From assembly GCF_046506625.1 (NCBI RefSeq), contig NZ_JBKFFP010000002.1:248001-312000 (forward strand): a DNA stretch of 64,000 bases, given 5' to 3'. Position 1 is the stretch's first letter; each line of letters opens with the position of its first letter. Shown one piece after another: positions 8,000 through 16,341 of the stretch. The notes beneath the pieces were generated by a model. It saw only the letters and a list, made by a program, of their open reading frames with translations, searched no databases and was not told the origin of the DNA. The translations under genes and the position numbers were made by a program. This DNA comes from Zhengella sedimenti. GTDB lineage: Bacteria > Pseudomonadota > Alphaproteobacteria > Rhizobiales > Rhizobiaceae.

Positions 8000-9043
8000 A
8001 TGAAAATGAAACCGCTCGGCCGGACCGGCATCGCCGTTTCCGAAATCTGCCTCGGCACCATGACATGGGGCGAACAGAACAGCGAGGCCGAGGCCCACGC
8101 CCAGATGGATCATGCCGTCAGCGCCGGGATCAACTTCCTCGACACGGCGGAAATGTACCCGACCAACCCGATCCGCGCCGAGACAGCCGGGCGGACGGAG
8201 GAATTCATCGGATCCTGGCTCAAGGCACGGGGCAAGCGCGACGATATCGTCATCGCCAGCAAGATCGTAGGCCAAGGCAACAGGACGGTGCGCGATGGTG
8301 AACCGGCCAATTCAAAGACGCTGCGCGAAGCCGTGGAGAAGAGCCTTGCCCGCCTCGGCACGGACTATATCGACCTCTACCAGATCCACTGGCCCAATCG
8401 CGGCTCCTACCATTTCCGTCAGAACTGGACCTTCAAGCCCTGGAAACAGGACAAGGCGCAGGCCCTGGCCGACCTGGAGGAAATCGTCGGCACGGCCGGC
8501 GACCTGGTCCGGGAGGGCAAGCTGCGGGCGCTTGGCGTTTCCAACGATTCGGTCTGGGGTGTCGCGAAAATGCTGGACATCGCCGAAAAGGGCGGCGGCG
8601 CGCGCGTTGCCTCGGTGCAGAACGAATACAACCTCATGTGCCGGCTGTTCGATACGGACTGGGCGGAGTTTTCCCACCACGAGGATGTGGGCCTTCTGGC
8701 CTATTCGCCGCTGGCGACCGGCATCCTGACGGGCAAGTACATGAATGGCGCCGTGCCGGAAGGGTCACGCCGCTCGATCACCGACAATCTCGGCGGACGC
8801 TGGCAGGAACACGCCATCCCGGCGATGGAAGCCTATGTCGGGCTTGCCCGGGAGAGCGGCCTCGACCCGGCGCAGATGGCGCTGTCCTGGTGCCTGCAAC
8901 GCCCCTTCATGACCTCCGTCATCATCGGCGCCACGTCCATGGACCAACTGCGGACCAATATCGGCGCGCGGGACGTGGTGCTTGGCGCGGATGTGCTTGA
9001 GCACATCGAGGCTATCCACCGGCGCTATCCCGTACCGTTTTGA
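8000..9043 (+). CDS. Aldo/keto reductase (Tas-like)
   Basis: A 347-residue NADP(H)-dependent (beta/alpha)8-barrel oxidoreductase close in layout to E. coli Tas. The catalytic tetrad can be read: Asp and Tyr in FLDTAEMYP, Lys in IVIASKIVGQG and His in LYQIHWPNRG. The cofactor-binding end is SVIIGATSMDQLRTNI. I start at the ATG at 8000 (MKMKPLGRTGIAVSEICLGTM); the extra 19 residues possible from 7943 are not family-like. The physiological substrate is unknown. The gene ends 12 bp from the convergent gene at 9056. Confidence 0.9.
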   Translation: MKMKPLGRTGIAVSEICLGTMTWGEQNSEAEAHAQMDHAVSAGINFLDTAEMYPTNPIRAETAGRTEEFIGSWLKARGKRDDIVIASKIVGQGNRTVRDGEPANSKTLREAVEKSLARLGTDYIDLYQIHWPNRGSYHFRQNWTFKPWKQDKAQALADLEEIVGTAGDLVREGKLRALGVSNDSVWGVAKMLDIAEKGGGARVASVQNEYNLMCRLFDTDWAEFSHHEDVGLLAYSPLATGILTGKYMNGAVPEGSRRSITDNLGGRWQEHAIPAMEAYVGLARESGLDPAQMALSWCLQRPFMTSVIIGATSMDQLRTNIGARDVVLGADVLEHIEAIHRRYPVPF

Positions 9044-9055
9044 GGTTTGAAACCG

Positions 9056-9655
9056 CTATTGCCGGCCCCAGCGGCGGCGCCGGGGCTCTCGCGGTGCGGA
9101 TTTGCGGCTTCTGAATGCCAGGACAAAGCCGATGAAGCCGAGGGCTGCGGCCATGAAGCCTGCCGGCTGGATGCGGCTGTCCCAGGCGAGCGCATTGCGG
9201 CGAAGCACGAGGTCCATCGCCTGCATCTCGATCGTCTGACCGCCGGTCGGCGTGAAGGTGAAGGTGTATTCGTCGGTGATGCGCGGCTCCAGCGTGCCGG
9301 CGGAGGCCCGGTAAACCTGCGAGGAGGACAGGCTGGCATCCTCCCGGTTGGCCTGGGTGGGCGCGAATTCGAGCCGTTCCGTGCGCTGCGTTCCATCGGC
9401 GCTTTCGATCACCATGTCGATCACGGTCCTGTCGGACGGCAGGACGCGCTGCGGCAGCGCCGTCAGGTCGACGAGGACGCGCACGGGTGCATCGACCGGC
9501 GAGACGATCACGCGGGCCGGCTTGAACCCCGTGTCCCGGTCATAGACGCGGATGGTGCCCAGTTCGGTGCCGGAAAAATTCTCGACCGCCCAGGGATAAC
9601 CGACGGCCGCGCCAAGACCGCCCAGCATGAGAAGCAGAAAAAAGAACCGAAGCAT
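9056..9655 (-). CDS. Conserved hypothetical membrane-anchored protein
   Basis: I do not recognise this 199-residue protein. It begins with a hydrophobic signal/anchor (MLRFFFLLLMLGGLGAAV), continues with a roughly 130-residue beta-rich region with many V, T and R residues that would lie in the periplasm, has a second hydrophobic segment near residues 165-182 (FMAAALGFIGFVLAF), and ends in a very basic tail (RSRKSAPREPRRRRWGRQ). The topology is probably N-in/C-in with a periplasmic domain. It is 21 bp downstream of the methyltransferase gene and may be the last gene of the holC unit. Confidence 0.65.
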   Translation of the reverse strand: MLRFFFLLLMLGGLGAAVGYPWAVENFSGTELGTIRVYDRDTGFKPARVIVSPVDAPVRVLVDLTALPQRVLPSDRTVIDMVIESADGTQRTERLEFAPTQANREDASLSSSQVYRASAGTLEPRITDEYTFTFTPTGGQTIEMQAMDLVLRRNALAWDSRIQPAGFMAAALGFIGFVLAFRSRKSAPREPRRRRWGRQ

Positions 9656-9676
9656 GTGCGCCCTCCCCCGCGCCGG

Positions 9677-10378
9677 TCAATCCGGCTTGCGCCAGACGGA
9701 AAATTCATGCGCGATGGCGCGGTCCGGGCGTACCACATCGAAGCGCTCGCGGCTTTCCGCGACAAGCCCGAACTCTTCGAAGACGTCCGTTTCTGACGGC
9801 ATGAGCGGCCAGGGCGGACCCTCATGGGCCGAGCCTTCGGGCCGCAGCCGCGTATAGACGAGCAACCTGCCGCCGGGCTTCACAAGCGCAGCAACCGCGC
9901 GCGAGAAATCGCGGTGCATGGCCGGCGGCACGGACTGGATGGTGTAGCACTCATGCACGAGATCGAAGCCGCCGATCCAGTCCTGCGGCGGCGTCAGCAG
10001 GTTCGCCGCGCGATAGTCGACCCGTGTATCCGGAAACCGGCGGCGCGCCCATTCGACCGCCTTTTCCGACAGGTCGAAGGCTGTTGCCGCGTAGCCGGCG
10101 GCCGCCAGCGCCTCGGCATTGTCGCCCAGCCCGCATGCGACATCGACGGCCGTCTGGCCATGGCCGGGGTGCGATGCAAGCCAGCCCGCCAGCCTGTCCT
10201 TCGGCTTCAGGTCGGCCCACGGCACCGCGGCCTCGTCACCTCCGGCCATGGCATAGACCTGGTCGAAGAAGGCCTTGCGGTCGGCCACGGTCTCGCCGGC
10301 ATCGCGGTCAAGCGGATCGATCCGCGCCCTCATCGCTTCGCGCCGTGTCCGGAAATCGTCGGAACCGTCTGAACTCAT
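9677..10378 (-). CDS. Class I SAM-dependent methyltransferase
   Basis: A 233-residue Rossmann-fold methyltransferase. Motif I is AVDVACGLGDNAEALAAAG, motif II is ATAFDLSEKAVEWARRRFP, and the later motif is VKPGGRLLVYTRLRP. The start is the ATG whose TGA overlap with the end of holC couples translation; a 26-residue extension upstream lies inside holC and is not credible. The substrate is unknown; the fold and CGLGDNAEALA loop resemble small-molecule methyltransferases such as the thiopurine/tellurite type. Confidence 0.85.
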   Translation of the reverse strand: MSSDGSDDFRTRREAMRARIDPLDRDAGETVADRKAFFDQVYAMAGGDEAAVPWADLKPKDRLAGWLASHPGHGQTAVDVACGLGDNAEALAAAGYAATAFDLSEKAVEWARRRFPDTRVDYRAANLLTPPQDWIGGFDLVHECYTIQSVPPAMHRDFSRAVAALVKPGGRLLVYTRLRPEGSAHEGPPWPLMPSETDVFEEFGLVAESRERFDVVRPDRAIAHEFSVWRKPD

Positions 10379-10824
10379 GCCTTTTTCACCCATCGCCGCT
10401 CCGGCGTCTGCTGCCAATAGGTCAGGTCGTGGCCGGCTGCCTTCTGCGCCTTCCATTGCGCGCGCGCATGATCAAGCTGTTCGGGATCGTGCCCGTCGAA
10501 CATGAAGACGCCGCGCTCATAGGCGGAAAGATCGGGAGGCGTGGCGCCATCGACCAGGAAGCGGATCGTCGCGCCGTTGGGATTGACCTCGCCGGTGGTC
10601 AGGATGACGGGATTCTCCGCGGCGTGTTCCGAGCGGTCCGTCGCGTGGGCGAGAAAGCTCTCGTCGGCATAGGTCCACAGGTGAAGATCGAGCCCGTCGC
10701 GCCGCTCTTCGGTTCCGGTCTGGACGACCACCTTCCAGCCTCGCTGCAGCGAGCGCTCGAGGAGGGCGGGAAGCGCCTCCTCAAGCGTGGATTCGGTCAG
10801 ATGATAGAAAAGAACCTCGGCCAT
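10375..10824 (-). CDS. holC: DNA polymerase III subunit chi
   Basis: HolC (chi) links the clamp loader to SSB at the replication fork. The 149-residue protein starts MAEVLFYHLTESTLEEALP, which is the standard alphaproteobacterial HolC start, and has PALLERSLQRGWKVVVQTG, LDLHLWTYADESFLAHAT and NPVILTTGEVNPNGA in order. The ORF extends 12 codons further upstream, but that part is not family-like. Its stop overlaps the methyltransferase start. Confidence 0.93.
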   Translation of the reverse strand: MAEVLFYHLTESTLEEALPALLERSLQRGWKVVVQTGTEERRDGLDLHLWTYADESFLAHATDRSEHAAENPVILTTGEVNPNGATIRFLVDGATPPDLSAYERGVFMFDGHDPEQLDHARAQWKAQKAAGHDLTYWQQTPERRWVKKA

Positions 10825-10903
10825 GACATCCATATGGGTCTGCGAGGCGCGGCCTTGCAACGATGCGATGGCCGGTTGCGCCTTGCCCGCGCCGCTTTTT
10901 CAC

Positions 10904-10920
10904 ATGATATCCGGTATCAT
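10904..10920. promoter_or_regulatory. Short perfect palindrome at the start of the small secreted protein gene
   Basis: ATGATA (10904-10909), spacer TCCGG, TATCAT (10915-10920) is a perfect 6-bp inverted repeat that overlaps the ATG at 10919. It could be an operator or a start-codon-sequestering hairpin. The two ATGs in the element are in the same frame (10904 and 10919), so the repeat may also be a coincidence of the coding sequence. Confidence 0.3.
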
Positions 10921-11209
10921 GAAAAGCACATTCTTCGCCGCTGTCCTCCTTGCAACCTTGCCCGCCGTGCCATCCGCGCTGGCCCAGTGCGTGCAGCGGG
11001 GCAGCCAGGGCGTGACCTGCAACACGATCCGGCCCATCGCACCCGATCCCGATTCCATGCTCAAGACGAGGGTGCCGCGCCTCGAAGTGAGAAAACCGGT
11101 TGCCGTCGAGCGGACGCTCAGCGAACAGGTTGACGATACGGCCCGGGAAATCCGGGCGATCGGGCCGAAGCCGCAGGCCGCCTTCCCGGATCTCCCGAAA
11201 GAGCCCTGA
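10919..11209 (+). CDS. Small secreted hypothetical protein
   Basis: A 96-residue protein with a clear Sec signal peptide (MKSTFFAAVLLATLPAVPSA, cleavage probably after ALA-Q near residue 21). The mature part has two cysteines (QCVQRGSQGVTCN) that could form a disulfide, then a Pro/Arg-rich region with no recognisable domain. The start at 10919 fits the signal peptide; no good ribosome-binding site is visible, and an in-frame ATG lies 15 bp upstream. It is divergent from holC (94 bp between starts) and convergent with cytochrome b561. Confidence 0.6.
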   Translation: MKSTFFAAVLLATLPAVPSALAQCVQRGSQGVTCNTIRPIAPDPDSMLKTRVPRLEVRKPVAVERTLSEQVDDTAREIRAIGPKPQAAFPDLPKEP

Positions 11210-11220
11210 CCGCGGCGCGG

Positions 11221-11757
11221 CTAGCTTTTGCCGAACCACATCCGCGCCATCAGCCGGTCCTTCCTTGCGAACTGGTGCCACAATGCCGCGGCCACATGGG
11301 CAAGGATCAGGATTCCAAGCAGCTTGGTGAGAACGGCGTGGCCATAACGCGGCGCATAGGCCCAGAAATCGGCCGGCAGCGGCTCGCCATTGCCCAGGAA
11401 GACGATTCCCGGCAATCCAGCCAGGGCGGAAATGCCGATGCCGGACGCTGCCACCAGGATGACGAGGGCGTAAAAGGCGCGATGAGTCCAGACGCCAATT
11501 CGGTCGAGCAGCGGATTGCCGGTGGTCGCATGCGGCAGCTTGCGCGTGCGCAGCCGCACGGCAAGACGCACGAGAACCAGGACGAGGAGCAGCAGACCGA
11601 AGATCATGTGCCCGCGCAAGGCGTCGATCTTGCCGGGATCGCTGTTCGGCGTTTCGGCCAGCACGGCGCCGCCCATGACAAGCGCGACAATGATCATTGC
11701 CGCCATCAGCCAATGCAGCGCGACGAGGAGAGGATGATAGCGGGAGGGTGGCGTCAT
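11221..11757 (-). CDS. Cytochrome b561 family protein
   Basis: A 178-residue inner-membrane di-heme b cytochrome of the prokaryotic b561 family, which passes electrons between quinol and periplasmic or soluble acceptors. Four hydrophobic helices can be read. Candidate heme ligands are His in RYHPLLVALHWLMAAM, LRGHMIFGLL, WTHRAFYALV and LAHVAAALWHQF. I start at MTPPSRYHPLL (11757), which leaves 91 bp to the divergent MarR start. Sharing that region with the MarR gene suggests the regulator controls it. Confidence 0.9.
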   Translation of the reverse strand: MTPPSRYHPLLVALHWLMAAMIIVALVMGGAVLAETPNSDPGKIDALRGHMIFGLLLLVLVLVRLAVRLRTRKLPHATTGNPLLDRIGVWTHRAFYALVILVAASGIGISALAGLPGIVFLGNGEPLPADFWAYAPRYGHAVLTKLLGILILAHVAAALWHQFARKDRLMARMWFGKS

Positions 11758-11829
11758 CGTGAAACCTTTCTGCCGGAACCGTCCGGACGCAGCCGAGCTT
11801 GCTTTCGCCGGCGAAATCCGCAATAATAT

Positions 11830-11855
11830 TTACATGGAAAATGATTACATGGAAA
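11830..11855. promoter_or_regulatory. Direct repeat in the b561/MarR intergenic region, possible operator
   Basis: The 11-mer TTACATGGAAA occurs exactly twice, at 11830-11840 and 11845-11855, a 15-bp period, in the only AT-rich patch between the divergent genes. The repeats straddle the candidate MarR start codons (11834, 11849). A MarR operator is usually an inverted repeat, so a direct repeat is only a weak candidate; part of it could be coding sequence if translation starts at 11834. Confidence 0.4.
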
Positions 11856-12316
11856 CAAAATGTTTGCAAGCCCCCCGCTCGCTGGGACGTGCATTGAACT
11901 TTACCGCTGGCGCGGCAACGGCCATGTGCCAGGACATGCTGGCAGAGCATGATCTCACGCTGGCCCAGTGGGTGGTTCTGTCGGCGCTGTGGCAGCGCGA
12001 TGGCCTGTCCGTGGGCGACCTGGTGCAATACACGGGCAACAATGCGCCGGCGATTTCGCGCATTCTGGACAGGATGGAGCAGAAGGGGCTTGTGCGCCGC
12101 GAGGCCAGCGCCGAGGACCGGCGGGCAATTCACGTTCATCCCGGCCCTGCCGCGGCAAGCCTGGAGCATTTGCGCCGGTTCTGGGAGGACGTGAACGCGT
12201 GCCTGCTGGACGGTCTGTCCGATCAGGAAGCCGTCATGCTTTTCGACCTGCTCGCTCGCGTCGAAGCCAATGCGCGGCGCCACGCGGGCGCCGCCAATGG
12301 CAAGAGCGGGGCTTGA
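11849..12316 (+). CDS. MarR family transcriptional regulator
   Basis: A 155-residue winged-helix regulator. The recognition region is LTLAQWVVLSALWQRDGLSVGDLVQYTGNNAPAISRILDRMEQKGLVRREASAEDRRAIHVH; the last part is the MarR wing (ExxKGLxxRxxxxxDRR). No sensor cysteine is obvious beyond one near the N-terminus (KCLQAP) and one in AMCQDM. The start is ambiguous: ATG 11849 has a GGAAA-like site, ATG 11834 has none. It is divergent from cytochrome b561 and ends 3 bp from the convergent pepA. Confidence 0.88.
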   Translation: METKCLQAPRSLGRALNFTAGAATAMCQDMLAEHDLTLAQWVVLSALWQRDGLSVGDLVQYTGNNAPAISRILDRMEQKGLVRREASAEDRRAIHVHPGPAAASLEHLRRFWEDVNACLLDGLSDQEAVMLFDLLARVEANARRHAGAANGKSGA

Positions 12317-12319
12317 CCC

Positions 12320-13801
12320 CTAGCCCTCGTAGTGATCGCGCACCAGCCGGTCGAGCAGGCGCACGCCAAAACCCGAGGCCCAGCCCTTCGAAATCTCGCT
12401 TGTCGGCGACCCCATGGCCGTGCCAGCGACATCGAGATGCGCCCAGGGCGTGTCGCCGACAAAACGCTGCAGGAACTGCGCTGCAGTGATCGATCCGGCC
12501 CAGCGCCCGCCGATGTTCTTCATGTCGGCATTCTTGGAATCGATGAGCTTGTCATATTCGGGCGCCAGCGGCATGCGCCAGACCTTTTCCGCCGTGTCCT
12601 GCCCCGCCTTGAACAGCCTTTCGGCCAGTTCGTCATTGTTGGAGAACAGGCCGGCATGGTCATGGCCGAGCGCGACGATGATGGCGCCGGTCAAGGTGGC
12701 CAGGTTGATCATGAAGGCCGGCTTGAAGCGGTCGTTGACGTAGTGCAACGCATCGCAGAGGACGAGACGGCCTTCGGCATCGGTATTCAGCACTTCGATG
12801 GTCTGGCCCGACATGGAGGTGACGATGTCGCCGGGGCGCTGGGCGTTGCCATCGGGCATGTTTTCCACAAGGCCGATGACGCCGATCACATTCACCTTCG
12901 CCTTGCGGGCGGCCAGCGTGTGCATCAGGCCGGTCACGGCGGCCGCGCCCCCCATGTCGCCCTTCATGTCCTCCATGCCGGCAGCGGGCTTGATGGAGAT
13001 GCCGCCGGTATCGAAGACGACGCCCTTGCCGATGAAGGCGACGGGCTGATCCTTGGCCTTGCCGCCCTTCCATTGCATGACGGCGAGGCGGGGCGGACGG
13101 ACCGAACCCTGCGCGACGCCCAGCAGCGCGCCCATGCCGAGTTTCTTCATCTCCTTCTCGGTCAGGATTTCCACCTCGACGCCGAGCTTTTCCAGTTCCT
13201 TGGCCTTCGCTGCGAATTCCTCCGGACCAAGGATGTTGGCCGGTTCGTTGACAAGGTCGCGGGCAAGCATCATGCCCTCGGCCAGCGCCTCGGCAGCCAC
13301 CCAGGCCTTTTTCGCGGCGGACGGATCGGCGCAGTGGATGGTCACCTTCGCGGCCTTGTCCTTTGCCCCTTCCTTCTTCGTCTTGTATTTCTCGAAGGCA
13401 TAGGACCGCAGCACCATGCCCATCGCCAGTTCGGCGGCAGCCTCGGCAGGCACCTCGCCATCGGCAAGATCGGCGATGACGGCGACATCACCGGCCTTCC
13501 CCGCCGCCCCCATCGCAGCACCGCCGATGCGCGCCCAGGCATTGCCGGTGCGCTCGTCAGGCTTGCCCGTGCCGACCAGCGCCAGGCGCGAGAAGCCGTG
13601 GCCGGACGGCGCCAGGATTTCAAGCGTGGCGGCAAGCTTGCCCTTGAAATCGGCGTCGTCGGCCGCGCGGCCCGCAACCCCTTCAGGATCGCAGGCGTGC
13701 GCCGCTTCCGAGAGCGCGGCCTGGTCTCCCGCCAGAAGGATCACGGCGCCCTTCGCGGGAACCGACAATTTTGCAAACTTGATGGATGGGCGCGGGGACA
13801 T
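12320..13801 (-). CDS. pepA: Leucyl aminopeptidase (M17)
   Basis: PepA is a hexameric two-zinc cytosolic aminopeptidase; in some bacteria it also binds DNA. The 493-residue product has the M17 signature NTDAEGRLVLCDAL, metal ligands in KGVVFDTGGISIKPA (Asp, Lys) and GMEDMKGDMGGAA, and the C-terminal LDVAGTAM region. The N-terminal 180 residues form the macro-domain-like regulatory part. Length is normal. It is divergent from lptF, as in many bacteria where pepA and lptFG share an intergenic region (233 bp here). Confidence 0.96.
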   Translation of the reverse strand: MSPRPSIKFAKLSVPAKGAVILLAGDQAALSEAAHACDPEGVAGRAADDADFKGKLAATLEILAPSGHGFSRLALVGTGKPDERTGNAWARIGGAAMGAAGKAGDVAVIADLADGEVPAEAAAELAMGMVLRSYAFEKYKTKKEGAKDKAAKVTIHCADPSAAKKAWVAAEALAEGMMLARDLVNEPANILGPEEFAAKAKELEKLGVEVEILTEKEMKKLGMGALLGVAQGSVRPPRLAVMQWKGGKAKDQPVAFIGKGVVFDTGGISIKPAAGMEDMKGDMGGAAAVTGLMHTLAARKAKVNVIGVIGLVENMPDGNAQRPGDIVTSMSGQTIEVLNTDAEGRLVLCDALHYVNDRFKPAFMINLATLTGAIIVALGHDHAGLFSNNDELAERLFKAGQDTAEKVWRMPLAPEYDKLIDSKNADMKNIGGRWAGSITAAQFLQRFVGDTPWAHLDVAGTAMGSPTSEISKGWASGFGVRLLDRLVRDHYEG

Positions 13802-14034
13802 GACTACTCCGGTTTTCGGGAATCTCTCTGCAAGCTGCTGATCTTGGGCGTTTTCATGTGATTGGCAAGGCTGGACGGGAACGCAACTCTTCGTTAACCG
13901 CGTTTATTGGCCCTTTTTTAGCCAAGCTTCGCCCATTAAGAGGGACAGGCGGGTTCTGGCCAGCAAACCGCATGACTGCCAGAGAGGTTGCTCCGGGGAG
14001 ACAGGGCAAACGCATCGGCCGACAGGGACACGGG

Positions 14035-15246
14035 ATGACTCTGACCATCATCGAACGCTACCTGCTCCGGCGCATGACGTCCGTCTTCCTTGCGGCAACG
14101 ATCTCCACTTTGACAATCGCCTGGACCGTCCAGGTGCTGAACCGCATCAATCTCGTCACCGACACCGGGCAATCGGCTTTCGCCTTCCTGCAACTGGCAA
14201 CGCTGATCCTGCCCAACGTGGTGCCCGAGATCCTGCCGATCGCGGTGGCCATCGGCGTGGCGCACGCGCTGACGACGATGAATACCGATTCCGAACTGAT
14301 CGTCATCAACGCGGCGGGCACATCGCGCATCACCCTTGCCAAGCCCGTGCTCGTCTTGGCGGCGGCGGCCTGCGTCGTCACCTTCCTCGTCCACAACGTG
14401 CTCGCCCCGGTCACCCGCGAAAGGGTGCGCGAGATGATATCGGAAGCCCGGGCCGGGCTGATCAGCACGCTGATCCAGGAAGGCGCATTCCGGCGCATCG
14501 ACGACAATCTCTTCCTGCAGATCGGCGAACGCCGGCCGGACGGACAGCTCGGATCGATTTTCGTCGCCGACTCGCGGACGAAGGACGTGGACCTGATCTA
14601 TTTTGCCAAGACCGGGGTGCTTGGCGAGAAGGACGGCGCCAACTTCCTGGCCATGCGTGACGGCGAAATCCACCGCAACCGGCCCGGCGAACCGGTCTCC
14701 ATCATCCGGTTCAACTCCTATGTCTTCGACCTGGCGGAGTTCACGCCGGCCGCTGGCAAGGTCAGCCTTTGGCCCAAGGATCGGCCCCTCACCTACCTGC
14801 TCGATCCCGACCCTGACGACCCATACCTGAAAGCCGCGCCCGGCCTGTTCGTCTCCGAGATCCATTCGCGCCTGACGACATGGCTGAACCCGCTGGTGTT
14901 CGGGCTGATCGCGCTTTCGATTGCCGGCAATGCGCGCTCGCACCGCGAAGCGCGGCTGCATCCGATGGTATCGACCATGGCGACCGTGCTCTTCGTGCGC
15001 TGGGCGGGCTATTTCAGCTTCGGCAAGGCCGACCAGAGCGCCTTCTTCGGCTATATGCTCTACGTCATCCCGATCGTCACCATTGCGCTCACGGCCTGGC
15101 TGTTCGCCACGTCGCGCACGCTGGAACTGCCCACGCGTCATGCCGAGCGGCTGCAAGCCGCGGCGGAAGCGATGCGGCGGCGCGCCATCGCCATGCTGCC
15201 GGCCGGCCTGCGGGCCTGGCTGGGAATCCGGGAGGCCGCCGCGTGA
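14035..15246 (+). CDS. lptF: LPS export ABC transporter permease LptF
   Basis: LptF is one of the two permeases of LptB2FG, which extracts lipopolysaccharide from the inner membrane into the Lpt bridge. The 403-residue protein starts MTLTIIERYLLRRMTSVFLA and shows three N-terminal helices, a periplasmic beta-jellyroll stretch (about residues 130-290) and three C-terminal helices. The coupling-helix region LVHNVLAPVTRERVREM is visible. I reject a start 177 bp upstream at 13858 because that part is not conserved-looking and the ATG at 14035 follows a purine-rich GGGACACGGG. It overlaps lptG by 4 bp. Confidence 0.93.
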   Translation: MTLTIIERYLLRRMTSVFLAATISTLTIAWTVQVLNRINLVTDTGQSAFAFLQLATLILPNVVPEILPIAVAIGVAHALTTMNTDSELIVINAAGTSRITLAKPVLVLAAAACVVTFLVHNVLAPVTRERVREMISEARAGLISTLIQEGAFRRIDDNLFLQIGERRPDGQLGSIFVADSRTKDVDLIYFAKTGVLGEKDGANFLAMRDGEIHRNRPGEPVSIIRFNSYVFDLAEFTPAAGKVSLWPKDRPLTYLLDPDPDDPYLKAAPGLFVSEIHSRLTTWLNPLVFGLIALSIAGNARSHREARLHPMVSTMATVLFVRWAGYFSFGKADQSAFFGYMLYVIPIVTIALTAWLFATSRTLELPTRHAERLQAAAEAMRRRAIAMLPAGLRAWLGIREAAA

Positions 15247-16340
15247 TCGCCTTTCCCGGATGGACGCTCGGACGCTACTTTCTGCGCCGCTATGCGGTGA
15301 TCACGGCCTGGTTCTTCACCGGCATCTTCGCGCTGGCCTTCCTGATCGACTTCACCGAGTTTTCCTCACGCACGTCGAACCTGCCGAAATACACGATGCA
15401 GGGCGCGCTGTTCATCTCCGCCATGCGCATCCCCTTTCTCATGCAGCAGATCGTGCCCTTCATCGCCCTGTTCTCCGGCATGGCAACCCTGATCTCGCTC
15501 AACCGGCGCCACGAACTCGTGGTCGCACGTGCCTCCGGGGTCTCGGCCTGGCAATTCCTGGGCCCGATCTGCCTGGGCGCCTTCACCTTCGGGGCACTGG
15601 CCGTCACCGTGCTCAATCCGTTGTCTGCCTATGGCTTCGAGCAGGCCAAGACGATCGAGGCCGACTGGCGGGCGCTGGCATCCAACACGAGCATCGCAAC
15701 CACCGTGCCGTGGCTGCGCCAGAAGACCGATGATGGCGAGACCATCATCGGCGCCAAGGCCGTTCTTCAGGGCGGAATCGCGCTGGCAAGCCCGGTCTTC
15801 ATCCATCTCGACGCAAACGGTGGAATCGCGCGCCGGCAGGACGCCGAACGGGCCTTTCTGCGCGATGGAGCCTGGTACCTCCAGAATGTGCGCGAAACCC
15901 GCCTCGGCGCCGAGCCGCAAACAATGGAAAGGGCCCGTGTGCCGACGAACCTGCGGCCCGAACTGGTGAGCCAGCGACTGGCCGAACCGGATTCTGTGCC
16001 CTTTTTCTCACTGCCGGAAAAAATTGAAGTTTCAAGGGCCTTCGGATATCCGGCTTACCCGTTGCGGATGCAATTCCATTCGCTTATTGCTCTACCCGCA
16101 CTGCTTGTCGCGATGACTCTCATCGCGGCCACGGTGTCCTTGCGCTTTGTCCGCTTCGGACAGTCCGGCGCAATGATCGTGGGTGGCATCGCGGCGGGTT
16201 TTCTGCTTTATGTCGCTTCGGTTTTGGTCAAAGCGTTTGGAAGCTCCGGATTCGTGCCTCCCGTCATCGCAGCATGGTCGCCCGTCGTGATTGCAGCCTT
16301 CATCGGGATCAGCTTTCTTCTGCACAGGGAGGACGGATAA
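15243..16340 (+). CDS. lptG: LPS export ABC transporter permease LptG
   Basis: LptG partners LptF in the LptB2FG exporter. The 365-residue protein begins at a GTG in a GTGA overlap with the lptF stop. It starts IAFPGWTLGRYFLRRYAVIT, then shows the same layout of three helices, a periplasmic domain (about 125-265) and three helices. The conserved loop NRRHELVVARASGVSAWQF (about residue 85) is the coupling-helix contact region. It is followed by lptD one base later, so all outer-membrane LPS assembly genes here form one transcription unit. Confidence 0.93.
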   Translation: MIAFPGWTLGRYFLRRYAVITAWFFTGIFALAFLIDFTEFSSRTSNLPKYTMQGALFISAMRIPFLMQQIVPFIALFSGMATLISLNRRHELVVARASGVSAWQFLGPICLGAFTFGALAVTVLNPLSAYGFEQAKTIEADWRALASNTSIATTVPWLRQKTDDGETIIGAKAVLQGGIALASPVFIHLDANGGIARRQDAERAFLRDGAWYLQNVRETRLGAEPQTMERARVPTNLRPELVSQRLAEPDSVPFFSLPEKIEVSRAFGYPAYPLRMQFHSLIALPALLVAMTLIAATVSLRFVRFGQSGAMIVGGIAAGFLLYVASVLVKAFGSSGFVPPVIAAWSPVVIAAFIGISFLLHREDG

Positions 16341-16341
16341 G

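Noticed and set aside
12332..13861. 509-codon open frame on the plus strand opposite pepA
   Set aside because: No recognisable domain; its composition mirrors pepA, which has the M17 signature and normal length.
13878..13904. GGAAC followed by CGTT upstream of lptF, like an EcfG promoter
   Set aside because: The spacing is 9 or 18 bases for the two CGTT copies, outside the 16-17 allowed.
13858..14034. N-terminal extension of lptF by 59 codons
   Set aside because: The extra residues are not membrane-like or family-like, and the ATG at 14035 gives the standard LptF start.
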